Source of the DNA: Bacteroidota bacterium
GTDB lineage: Bacteria > Bacteroidota > Bacteroidia > Flavobacteriales_D > Crocinitomicaceae
NCBI GenBank assembly: GCA_016192075.1
Contig: JACPUU010000001.1
Location: 519,426 to 583,425, forward strand
DNA: 64,000 nucleotides
Direction of reading: 5' to 3'
Below, one piece after another: positions 10,501 through 17,257 of this stretch. Both the position numbers and the translations under genes were made by a program. The notes under the pieces were generated by a model, which worked only from the letters and a program-made list of their open reading frames with translations, was not told the origin of the DNA and ran no database searches. Position 1 is the first letter of the stretch, and every line of letters begins with the position of its first letter.

Positions 10501-11087
10501 TGACGGCAACTGGTCCCGGCGGTTCTGATACCGACATTCAGCTAATCGTTATTGAAACACAGGGACAGCCTGTTGCTTCATTTACACAAAGCACCACAAC
10601 GGTTGATATTGATTATGCGTTTGTCACTTTCACCAATAATTCAACCAATGCCAATGGTTATTTCTGGGATTTTGGAGACGGTACCAGTTCATCAGACAAC
10701 GAACCCTGGCATGAATACACTGCTGTGGGAACCTACACCGTTATGCTTATTGCAATCAATGGTTCATGCCCGAATGATACCGCCTGGTCAACAGTAACAG
10801 TTGTAGAAACAACAGGTATTGAAAGTAATACTGAAAACTTGTTTTCAGTCTATCCAAGTCCGGCATCGCAATTTGTTGTCATCAGTTTTGGAGCAGATCT
10901 GGCAGGACAAACTGTTTCTGTCGAAATTTTGGATACCCGCGGCAGATCTGTTTACAGTGAAATGAATTTACCGGTAAATCAATCGTTGAAAATAGAATTG
11001 GACAGAAATCAGATCAGGTCTGGAATTTATTTTGTCCGGCTGATACACGCCGGTGGTGCTGTAGTTGAAAAGGTGCTGGTAGAATAA
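7551..11087 (+). CDS. Large modular secreted N-acetylmuramoyl-L-alanine amidase (T9SS cargo)
   Basis: An 1,178-residue modular protein. Order: signal peptide (1-20); a region of about 210 residues carrying LEGVAYAQTRIQHITG and GCIGLPQVSGVMGL; an Amidase_2 domain (about 240-400) with candidate zinc-site residues in VHTIQG, GIEHEGY and HTDPG; a CUB domain (about 412-513, WDYLYVYDGSS); a LamG/concanavalin-like domain (about 580-760); an Fn3-like segment (about 810-920); two PKD domains (about 922-1086, the second with YFWDFGDGTSS); and a T9SS sorting domain (FSVYPSPASQ ... VVEKVLVE). The Amidase_2 fold cleaves the lactyl-L-Ala bond of peptidoglycan, so the enzyme probably attacks walls of other cells or released murein. 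It is far longer than the usual 200-400 residue amidase because of the binding modules. Confidence 0.85.
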   Translation: MRIFVIFLFSILLGSNSFSQILSSSNYSVEFEMAYNAFPEIPKGMLEGVAYAQTRIQHITGNHEGCIGLPQVSGVMGLTEDGEGYFDNNLLLVSELSGISVNAIKTSPQQNIYAYAAAYSQILNDILSDEILNPPLTADNMRTHEIVLRTLSEIPKDKNTANQFALDCFTFEVFRFLNDTQRQSQYNFPQHTIDLVSIYGTENLQVLQSTQVNINGTAVTDADGNEYTPTFKSLEYAPALWVATPSCNYSSRSGTAISAVTVHTIQGTYAGAISWAQNCSASVSYHYVARSSDGQITQMVYEASKAWHVGSENPYTIGIEHEGYVSDPAWYTEAMYIGSANLVKDICNSGYGISPLRTFQGPATSGSNVLGSCTKIKGHQHYPNQTHTDPGINWDWEHYYQLINDNPTVITYTASAGTFYDSGGSGGNYTDDERQLYLIQPSGVVTVTLSFQSFNLETDWDYLYVYDGSSVTDPLLGVFTGATLPSGITSTGSSILVEFRSDCSTVASGWQISWTSVSGPVPGDVIPPSTTVSFSGTWQTTDFTTGFTDTDNSGGSGVMYQLYQVIDFDGTEWRANATHGFFSDNFDAAIHPEWTASTGTWSIASAVLNQGDEANTNTNIYASLNQDNYSTYLYHWGGKIGGSGTNKRAGFHFMCDDPTLPNRGNSYFVWFREDDNKVQIYEVVNDVFTLMADVAYTFNPNQWYDFKTTFDKNSGAIKVWVNDVLVAGWVDATPYTTGNSVSFRSGNAVYDVNDFKVYHNRGNSELITIGASGDARYQNPNSITPSAKIKSIVVDSSSNLSSISAQLANIDWTAPADITLLNDGTGADIATTTSNTELSANWSPTSDPHSEIASYWYAIGTSAGATDVVNWTDNWFDTLVTHTGLSLVYGTTYYVSVKAENGAGLFSNPVTSNGQLLSLPVNPPVAAFNVMNTYLCQTDSIQVLNGSSDATSYSWSVPGAIPETSADANPYFQFPASGTYEFTLTATGPGGSDTDIQLIVIETQGQPVASFTQSTTTVDIDYAFVTFTNNSTNANGYFWDFGDGTSSSDNEPWHEYTAVGTYTVMLIAINGSCPNDTAWSTVTVVETTGIESNTENLFSVYPSPASQFVVISFGADLAGQTVSVEILDTRGRSVYSEMNLPVNQSLKIELDRNQIRSGIYFVRLIHAGGAVVEKVLVE

Positions 11088-11455
11088 GATTCTTTCACGT
11101 ACACATTTCAAAAATCATCGAAGGCATACGTTTGAACGTCAGAGCCGGCAGTTAATACAGCTATACACACAACTGGCCGTTTGATCCTGATGCAGGAAAT
11201 AATCCAACACCTGCTACCATGATCTGGAAATTGGCTTACTTGCTTTTGTGCTTGGATGTGGTATTGTGCTCTATTATTCCAATTACCTGGTTTATTGTTT
11301 CACGATGCAGGCCGCTTAAAAAGCCATCGGCTGCCGGGTATATAAACCCTGATTTTACATCCAATAAAACGGAATAGGGGGTAGCGCGTTTTCCCTGTAA
11401 ATAGCCACCGGGAGAGGTCATTTGTTCCTCTGTTTATTTTTTTACAAAATTTCAC
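11088..11455. other. Gene-free decayed stretch
   Basis: No convincing gene. Around 11155-11235 one + frame reads THNWPFDPDAGNN and PTPATMIW, which looks like a decayed fragment of a secreted protein. On the - strand a 61-codon frame (11236-11421) reads GGYLQGKRATPYSVLLD; I do not recognise it and it has no promoter or conserved neighbour. Both are treated as debris. Confidence 0.4.
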
Positions 11456-11485
11456 TTGACAGCATAAATTATTGTTGTATATTTG
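11456..11485 (+). promoter_or_regulatory. Canonical Bacteroidota promoter
   Basis: TTG at 11456-11458 and TATATTTG at 11478-11485 are separated by 19 bases, an exact match to the -33/-7 consensus TTG-N19-TAnnTTTG. No protein-coding frame follows on this strand before the strong hairpin at 11545, so it appears to drive a short RNA. Confidence 0.65.
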
Positions 11486-11490
11486 TAACT

Positions 11491-11580
11491 GAATCTGTGA
11501 ATTCATAAGCGCAGGTTCTTGGGTTTTATAGTTTTTGCAAAGAGAAAAGGAAGTATCACATTGGGGTGCTTCCTTTTTTC
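11491..11580 (+). ncRNA. Candidate small RNA of about 90 nt
   Basis: The transcript predicted from the promoter at 11456-11485 would start near 11491 and end in the hairpin-T-run at 11545-11580. There is no start codon with a useful frame, and the flanks are gene-poor. The 3' hairpin consists of GGAAG and CAC paired with GTG and CTTCC around a short loop. 6S RNA and other known small RNAs of this phylum are about this size, but I could not identify the family from sequence. Promoter and terminator are seen; the RNA itself is inferred. Confidence 0.45.
11545..11580 (+). terminator. Intrinsic terminator of the candidate small RNA
   Basis: AAAAGGAAG (11545-11553) pairs with CTTCCTTTT; an inner CAC/GTG helix extends the stem and six T residues follow (to 11579). 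Confidence 0.6.
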
Positions 11581-12021
11581 GTTTTCAGTGTGCCCTTATC
11601 CTGGAATATACCCAAAACCTGTGGAGCTAAAAGTTTCTTCGCTCCGTTACACTTTACCCTCGGACTTACAGCTGAGGCCCTTGTCCTTCTGAGCAGAGCG
11701 AAGAAGCTGCCGCTAAAATTTAAACAGGTACTTAGCACCTCGAATGCGAAAAAAAAATACCAAAGATACAGGCGGACGCTAAGACCAGGATGCATCAAAT
11801 TCCGCTCCAACTTTTGGTAATAATCCCAAATTTATTGCCCATCTGAATGACTACCTTTTTTCTGGTATTTATTTTGGATATAAACCAGGCAACAGAAATG
11901 CGTATTACCCTATTTTCTTGGCTTTTCAAGCTCAACGTAATCTTTGTCACGAAGCGTGCCTGACAAACGTCATACCTTTGTGAGACATTTTAAGTAAATT
12001 TGTATGTACAACGATAAGAAT
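11581..12021. other. Gene-free stretch before the persulfide dioxygenase
   Basis: Open frames on both strands at 11556-11820 overlap each other and lack family features; they are considered chance. A TACCTTTG box at 11973-11980 lies 24-42 bases before the two possible starts of the next gene and could be its -7 element, although no TTG stands 19-20 bases upstream. Confidence 0.35.
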
Positions 12022-13437
12022 ATGAAAATAGAACAGATATATACGGGTTGCCTGGCTGAAGCAGCCTATTACATTGAATCAAACGGAGAGGCAGCAGTGA
12101 TCGATCCGTTGCGTGAAACGGCCCCTTATATGGAGCGGGCAGATAATGACAAAGCTAAAATCAAGTACATTTTTCTGACTCACTTTCATGCAGATTTTGT
12201 GTCCGGACAGGTAGACCTTGCCAAAAAAACCGGGGCAACCATTGTTTTCGGGCCAACTGCAAAAGCTGAATATGCCATTCACGAAGCAAAAGATGGTGAA
12301 GAGTTTAAAGTGGGCGACATTACCCTCAGAATACTGCACACACCGGGACATACCCTGGAGTCAACCTCTATTTTATTGCTTGATCCAAAAGGCAAAGAGC
12401 AATGTGTCTTTACCGGTGATACGCTTTTCATTGGTGATGTAGGGCGTCCCGATCTGGCTATTAAACAGGGTGAGTTAACAGAAGAAGATTTGGCGCGTAA
12501 ACTGTTTCATTCCCTGCGCACCAAAATTATGACGTTGCCTGATCACGTGGTGGTGTATCCAAATCACGGTGCGGGTTCAGCCTGTGGTAAAAAAATGAGC
12601 AAGGAAACGTTTGATACGCTGGGGAATCAAAAAGAAACCAATTATGCCCTGCGTGCTGATATGAAAGAGGATGAATTTGTAAAAGAAGTTTTAACCGGTC
12701 TTTCAGCACCGCCGCAATATTTTCCAAAAAATGCAGGTATGAACAAACGCGTGAATGATTCAATTGATGAAATTGTACGTCGCGGAACCACACCACTTGC
12801 ACCAGCTGAATTTAAACAGTTGTCTAAAGAAATGGATGCGCTGATTCTGGACGTGCGCTCACAAAATGAATTTGTGAAAGAACATGTTCCCGGGTCAATT
12901 TTTATTGGTCTTGACGGACAGTTTGCTCCCTGGGTGGGCGCTCTTATTTTAGACATTGATCAGAAAATTATCCTGGTAACACCATTTGGCCGTGAAGAAG
13001 AAGCCGTTACCCGTTTATCACGCATCGGCTACGATAACGCACTGGGGTATCTTGATGGCGGAATTGTTGCCTGGAAAGAAGCCGGTTATGAAGTAGATTC
13101 CATCAAAAAAATAACGGCCAAAGAATTTGAGTCGGCCCTGAAAGATGGCAGTGTCAATGTGCTGGATGTACGTAAAAAATCAGAGTTTGAATCAGAACAC
13201 CTGATTGGTGTTGAAAATTCACCGCTTGATACCATCAACCGCGATATGAATAAACTGGATCACGAAAAAACCTACTACGTGCATTGTGCAGGTGGTTACC
13301 GTTCGGTAATTTTTGAATCAATACTGAAATCACGCGGTTATCACAACCTGATAGACGTTGCCGGCGGATTCAGCGCCATTAAAAATGATACCAAAATACC
13401 AATGACGGAGTATGTTTGTCCGTCAACCCTGTTATAA
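12022..13437 (+). CDS. Persulfide dioxygenase-rhodanese fusion (ETHE1/CstB-like)
   Basis: A 471-residue cytoplasmic protein. The N-terminal metallo-beta-lactamase domain (1-240) carries THFHADFVSG, HTPGHT and FTGDTLFIGDVGRPD, the mononuclear-iron persulfide dioxygenase pattern; the usual HxHxDH ends in Phe, as expected when only one metal is bound. Two rhodanese domains follow. The first (about 270-360) has TPFGREEEA where the catalytic Cys loop should be, so it looks inactive. The second (about 370-470) has VHCAGGYRS with the Cys. The family oxidises glutathione or CoA persulfide to sulfite and passes sulfane sulfur on. The ATG at 12022 (MKIEQIYTG) is chosen because homologs begin there; an ATG at 12004 adds six residues. 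Sulfide detoxification role is from family knowledge. Confidence 0.88.
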   Translation: MKIEQIYTGCLAEAAYYIESNGEAAVIDPLRETAPYMERADNDKAKIKYIFLTHFHADFVSGQVDLAKKTGATIVFGPTAKAEYAIHEAKDGEEFKVGDITLRILHTPGHTLESTSILLLDPKGKEQCVFTGDTLFIGDVGRPDLAIKQGELTEEDLARKLFHSLRTKIMTLPDHVVVYPNHGAGSACGKKMSKETFDTLGNQKETNYALRADMKEDEFVKEVLTGLSAPPQYFPKNAGMNKRVNDSIDEIVRRGTTPLAPAEFKQLSKEMDALILDVRSQNEFVKEHVPGSIFIGLDGQFAPWVGALILDIDQKIILVTPFGREEEAVTRLSRIGYDNALGYLDGGIVAWKEAGYEVDSIKKITAKEFESALKDGSVNVLDVRKKSEFESEHLIGVENSPLDTINRDMNKLDHEKTYYVHCAGGYRSVIFESILKSRGYHNLIDVAGGFSAIKNDTKIPMTEYVCPSTLL

Positions 13438-13457
13438 ACCGGAATTACTGTAAACAC

Positions 13458-13490
13458 AAAACCGTCCGTATGTTGCGGACGGTTTTTTTT
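13458..13490 (+). terminator. Intrinsic terminator
   Basis: AAACCGTCCG pairs with CGGACGGTTT around a short loop and runs into eight T residues, 20 bases after the stop of the dioxygenase gene. Confidence 0.85.
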
Positions 13491-13510
13491 ATAGCGCAAA
13501 AAAGAAAATC

Positions 13511-14005
13511 ATGGATAAACTTGAGCTTAGAGCTGTATCATTGCTGAATGCTGACTCAAATGATGTTGCCATTCCCGACTTTGTGGAATTTTATATAAAT
13601 GATGAACCCTTGTCTGATAAGATCAATGAGTTTCTGAACCCGGCTGACAAAGTGTTGTCAAAATTTACGAGTGTTTTAGGCACCATGGAACTGACCAATT
13701 TTGACCGGTTAAAGATCAGGCAGCTACAGGGCGAGTCAATAAACCGGGCAGATCTGGAAGAATTTTTTCCGGCAGCCCATTTTGATCAGAAACCCATTTT
13801 TGATGAATTGAAGCTGGACAAAATTCTGGTGTATTGCTGTGCCGAGTGCGGTGACTATAAATGTGGCGGTTATTTTATCCGCGTGGCGCAAACGCCCGAT
13901 ACCGTAACCTGGAAACTGGAGTCAGATGGAAAAGAACTCAGTTTTACGTTTTCCAAAAGAGAATATTCCAGTGAACTGAACAGCTACCTCAACGAATTGG
14001 AGTAA
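13511..14005 (+). CDS. Conserved hypothetical protein with Cys cluster
   Basis: A 164-residue soluble protein with no signal peptide or membrane segment. Its only striking feature is YCCAECGDYKCGGYFIR (about residues 111-127), a cluster of four or five Cys residues that could bind zinc, followed by a strand-rich C-terminus (TWKLESDGKELSFTFSKREY). It starts 20 bases after the terminator of the previous gene without an obvious own promoter, so it may rely on read-through or a promoter inside the terminator region. I do not recognise the family and assign no function. Confidence 0.65.
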   Translation: MDKLELRAVSLLNADSNDVAIPDFVEFYINDEPLSDKINEFLNPADKVLSKFTSVLGTMELTNFDRLKIRQLQGESINRADLEEFFPAAHFDQKPIFDELKLDKILVYCCAECGDYKCGGYFIRVAQTPDTVTWKLESDGKELSFTFSKREYSSELNSYLNELE

Positions 14006-14117
14006 ACAACCTCTTTTTCCGGCGCTGGCCATTGCTGTTGTTTTTTGAGCCGTGATACCGGCTTACCGTTTATTTTCTTCATTCACCGACCGGTGGAGCA
14101 GACTAACCGATTTTGGT

Positions 14118-14148
14118 TTGGGTTCTTTCTTTTGTCAGCCTAGCTTTG
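14118..14148 (+). promoter_or_regulatory. Promoter of the LiaF-like/LytS/LytT operon
   Basis: TTG (14118-14120), 20-base spacer, TAGCTTTG (14141-14148): a near-consensus Bacteroidota promoter ending 16 bases before the ATG of the first gene. Confidence 0.65.
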
Positions 14149-14164
14149 ACAAAAAAAACAACAC

Positions 14165-14974
14165 ATGATCAACCTGAATGAACAGCACAGTGATGAAGGA
14201 TTTAGGAACTGGCAGCGCAAACAGCGCAACGGACGAATTGTAGCAGGCATACTGGTTATACTGGCCGGGTTGGTTTATCTGCTCTACCAGATGGAATATA
14301 AAATTCCGGAATGGGTATTTACCTGGCCCACATTAATTATTGGTGTAAGTATTATTGCAGCGGTCAAACACGGGTTGAATGACTGGCGCTGGATTATTTT
14401 GTTTTTGATCGGCAGCCTTTTCCTGGGAGGTTATATTTATCCTGATTCGGTACTCCTTCAGTACAAAATACCCGTCGTACTTTTTTTGGTAGGTATTGTA
14501 ATCATTTTTAAACCCAAAAACAACAAACATCAGTTTAACCGTTACCGGATGAAAAATCTGAGACACGGAGACTGGTCACGTTTTGACCGCTTTAAAGATA
14601 GCGCTGCTGAAACAGATGAAAATGCGTTGAACGAAGATTACCTGTATGTGAACAATGTTTTTTCAGGGGTAGAGAAAATCGTTATCAGCAAAGATTTTAA
14701 AGGGGGCGATATCAAAAATACATTTGGCGGATGTGAAATTAACCTGATGCAGGCTGATATTCAGAAGGAGGCTATTTTACAGGTAACCCAGCAATTTTCG
14801 GGTGTTAAACTAATGGTGCCTCCCAACTGGATTATCAAATCTGACATCAACTGCATTTTTGCCGGTATTGAAGACAAGCGCCCTGTTGTTGATATGAGCG
14901 GCCAGGGAGACGCTAAAACACTTGTTTTGCATGGAAGTATATTTATGGGAGGTCTTGAAATAGTTTCTTACTAA
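14165..14974 (+). CDS. LiaF/DUF5668-like membrane protein
   Basis: A 269-residue protein with an N-terminal block of four hydrophobic segments (about 25-118: GRIVAGILVILAGLVYLLYQ, WPTLIIGVSIIAAV, WIILFLIGSLFLGG, PVVLFLVGIVIIF), a polar linker, and a beta-rich C-terminal domain (about 160-269) with repeating FSGVEKIV, FGGCEINLMQ, FSGVKLMVP and FMGGLEIVS units. This is the layout of LiaF/YvqF-type cell-envelope stress proteins, which modulate a neighbouring sensor kinase. Three co-directional genes follow, ending in a LytS/LytT pair, so it probably tunes that kinase. Confidence 0.78.
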   Translation: MINLNEQHSDEGFRNWQRKQRNGRIVAGILVILAGLVYLLYQMEYKIPEWVFTWPTLIIGVSIIAAVKHGLNDWRWIILFLIGSLFLGGYIYPDSVLLQYKIPVVLFLVGIVIIFKPKNNKHQFNRYRMKNLRHGDWSRFDRFKDSAAETDENALNEDYLYVNNVFSGVEKIVISKDFKGGDIKNTFGGCEINLMQADIQKEAILQVTQQFSGVKLMVPPNWIIKSDINCIFAGIEDKRPVVDMSGQGDAKTLVLHGSIFMGGLEIVSY

Positions 14975-14977
14975 AAA

Positions 14978-15337
14978 ATGAAAAGCATGAAATGGTATCT
15001 GGTAAAATTAATTTTCAGCATTGAAATGGATGCATCGGCAACTTGTCCTGCACAATTTGATGAACAGCTGCGATTGGTAGAAGAAGAGACGCATGACCTG
15101 GCTATTCTGAAAGCAAGGCGTTTGGGCAAAAAGCTGGAATCGCGGTTTCACAATTCAAATAACCAGCTGGTGTCGTGGGTTTTTGTAGATGTAAAAGAAA
15201 TTATTCTGATTGATGCCATTGAAGACGGTGTTGAGATTTATTCCAATACGGTTGAGGCTGATGACCGTGAGGGGTTTATTAATTCAGTACTTTTAAGATC
15301 CTTACATTTGTCAGCCAGAACACCGGTGCTTTTTTAA
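14978..15337 (+). CDS. DUF4288-like small protein
   Basis: A 119-residue soluble protein starting three bases after the LiaF-like stop, so surely in the same operon. MKWYLVKLIFSIE at the start, QLRLVEEETHDLAILKARRLGK and WVFVDVKEIILID match the DUF4288 pattern (one beta-alpha-beta unit). A start at the internal Met 4 is equally possible. Function unknown; its position between a membrane sensor partner and a kinase suggests an accessory signalling role. Confidence 0.65.
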   Translation: MKSMKWYLVKLIFSIEMDASATCPAQFDEQLRLVEEETHDLAILKARRLGKKLESRFHNSNNQLVSWVFVDVKEIILIDAIEDGVEIYSNTVEADDREGFINSVLLRSLHLSARTPVLF

Positions 15338-15351
15338 ACAAAAAGTTGTAG

Positions 15352-16389
15352 ATGCATTCAGACAGACTCCCGTCCCGATCACGCCTCATCATTGCCCTTG
15401 CATTGTGGTTCGCCATTTGGTTCCTGATGCAATGGTATGCTGTGCAGCAGATTTCAGGAGACAACTGGATGGCATTTACGGATGCAGGTATTTCGCTGGG
15501 ATTTATCCTGGTGGGCATTTCCATTTTATTTATTCTGCAGCGTTATACCGGGGCTTACCTGAACCGTCCGCCGGTTCGGGCGGCTTTTATGGTTGCCATA
15601 ATAGCAGAAATTATTTATTTCCAAAAGCTGATATTGACACCCTACTATGCCTCAACGGCTTTTCCGTTTATGGTAGATGATACCTGGCTGATCCGTATTA
15701 TTGTGGCATTTTCACAGGTTACTTTTTTTTCAGTGGTGCTGTGGCTCATGAATTACATCAAGCGTCAGACCGAAAAGGCCAAATTGCAGCAAGAGGCGGA
15801 TAATCTTTTCCGGCAGGCTGAGCTGACCCGTTTGCGCCAGCAGCTGCAGCCCCATTTTTTATTTAACAGTTTAAATTCCATTAACAGCCTGGTGATGACT
15901 GATCCGCAGAAAGCACGGCAAATGGTTTTGAATTTGTCTGACTTTTTGCGAGGTACGTTAAAGGAAGATGAAAGTAAAACCGTACCGCTGCGTGAAGAAA
16001 TGGAGGTGCTTAAACTATATCTTGAAATAGAAAAAGTGCGTTTCGGACATCGGTTAGAGGTGCAGTTTGATGTTGAAGACGATGCGCTGAAGATGCTGAT
16101 TCCTCCGCTTTTAATTCAACCTGTTCTGGAAAATGCCATTAAGTTTGGTTTGTACAATATGCTTGACCAGGTTTTGATTTCAGTAAGAGCAGTAAAAGAA
16201 AAGGGTATGCTCAAAATTGAAGTGACCAATCCCTGCAGCGCTGAAACTGAAAAATTGAAAAAAGGTTCAGGGTTTGGACTGAATATGATTCAGCGACGGT
16301 TACATTTGTTGTATCACCGAACTGATTTGGTAAAGGCACAGCGCAATGGTGATTTATTTTCAACCACCCTTTTAATTCCGCAGGTATGA
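15352..16389 (+). CDS. LytS-type sensor histidine kinase
   Basis: A 345-residue kinase: four hydrophobic segments in residues 10-140, a short coiled stretch (RQTEKAKLQQEADNLFRQAE), then the His_kinase (PF06580) core with LRQQLQPHFLFNSLNSINSL, whose His is the phosphorylation site, and a HATPase domain (LIQPVLENAIKFGL; GSGFGLNMIQRRL). It lacks an obvious extracytoplasmic sensor domain, so it probably senses within or through the membrane, plausibly with the LiaF-like protein. It overlaps its response regulator gene by four bases (ATGA), indicating translational coupling. Confidence 0.9.
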   Translation: MHSDRLPSRSRLIIALALWFAIWFLMQWYAVQQISGDNWMAFTDAGISLGFILVGISILFILQRYTGAYLNRPPVRAAFMVAIIAEIIYFQKLILTPYYASTAFPFMVDDTWLIRIIVAFSQVTFFSVVLWLMNYIKRQTEKAKLQQEADNLFRQAELTRLRQQLQPHFLFNSLNSINSLVMTDPQKARQMVLNLSDFLRGTLKEDESKTVPLREEMEVLKLYLEIEKVRFGHRLEVQFDVEDDALKMLIPPLLIQPVLENAIKFGLYNMLDQVLISVRAVKEKGMLKIEVTNPCSAETEKLKKGSGFGLNMIQRRLHLLYHRTDLVKAQRNGDLFSTTLLIPQV

Positions 16390-17129
16390 TTCAGATTGTA
16401 ATTATTGATGATGAGCCGCTGGCACGAAATTTATTGAAAGAATACCTGCTGGCTTTTCCTGCATTCAAAGTTGTTGCAGAGTGTGGTGATGGTTTTGAGG
16501 CGGTAAAAACAATTCAGCAGCTGAATCCTGATTTAATTTTTCTGGATATTCAGATGCCTAAAATAAACGGCTTTGAAACGCTGGAATTGCTTGAGAAGAA
16601 ACCAGCAGTTATTTTTACGACGGCTTTTGACGAATATGCACTTAAGGCATTTGAACTGAATGCCATTGATTACCTGCTTAAACCTTTCAGCGCTGACAGG
16701 TTTGCAAAAGCGGTTCATAAATTTGCAGACGGACTAAAGGAGAAAGAATTTTCGAAGGCCGTTGAACAGCTTGATTTAACAGCACAAAAACACCGTGAAG
16801 AAGGTTCGCGCATTGTGGTGAAAAACGGATCAAGCATTTTGATTTTACCAACCGAACAGGTTACCTACATTGAGGCGTTTGACGATTATGTCAAAATCTT
16901 TAACAGCGAAACATTCTACCTGAAGAAAAAAACAATGACTTATTATGAAGAGGTGCTGCAACCTGAAAAATTTGTACGTGTTCACCGTTCATACATTCTG
17001 AATGTTGATCATTTAACGCGCATTGAACCGGTAGATAAAAATACAAGTCTGGCCCTGCTGAAAAATGGTGCTAAAATTCCAATAAGTCGCTCTGGTTATT
17101 CCAAATTGCGGGCTATGTTGAATTTGTAA
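16386..17129 (+). CDS. LytT-type response regulator
   Basis: A 247-residue regulator: receiver domain (1-120) with IIDDEPLAR acidic pocket, the phospho-acceptor in LIFLDIQMPKING and conserved Lys in YLLKPFS, followed by a LytTR DNA-binding domain (about 140-245; VTYIEAFDDYVKIF, FVRVHRSYILNVDHL, GAKIPISRSGYSKL). It should be phosphorylated by the kinase encoded just upstream and bind imperfect direct repeats at target promoters. Last gene of the four-gene operon; the convergent glycosyltransferase gene follows after 128 bases. Confidence 0.92.
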   Translation: MIQIVIIDDEPLARNLLKEYLLAFPAFKVVAECGDGFEAVKTIQQLNPDLIFLDIQMPKINGFETLELLEKKPAVIFTTAFDEYALKAFELNAIDYLLKPFSADRFAKAVHKFADGLKEKEFSKAVEQLDLTAQKHREEGSRIVVKNGSSILILPTEQVTYIEAFDDYVKIFNSETFYLKKKTMTYYEEVLQPEKFVRVHRSYILNVDHLTRIEPVDKNTSLALLKNGAKIPISRSGYSKLRAMLNL

Positions 17130-17257
17130 GCTGTGTTGTGAGTAGGAAACGCTGTTGCTAATTTTAATACTTGACTATCAATTGGTTGTTTAATTTGGAG
17201 AAGCGTATCGTAACCGTATCACAGCGTATCTGTGCATATCACGTTTAGTTCTCTTGA

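Noticed and set aside
11236..11421. 61-codon - strand frame (GGYLQGKRATPYSVLLD)
   Set aside because: Protein-like composition but no promoter, no conserved partner and no recognised family; kept only as a note on the gap.
11556..11820. 84-codon open frames on both strands
   Set aside because: They mirror each other, lack family features, and one overlaps the terminator of the small RNA candidate.
17200..17245. Repeated CGTATC words between convergent genes
   Set aside because: Three short words without symmetry or constant spacing; too weak to call a site.
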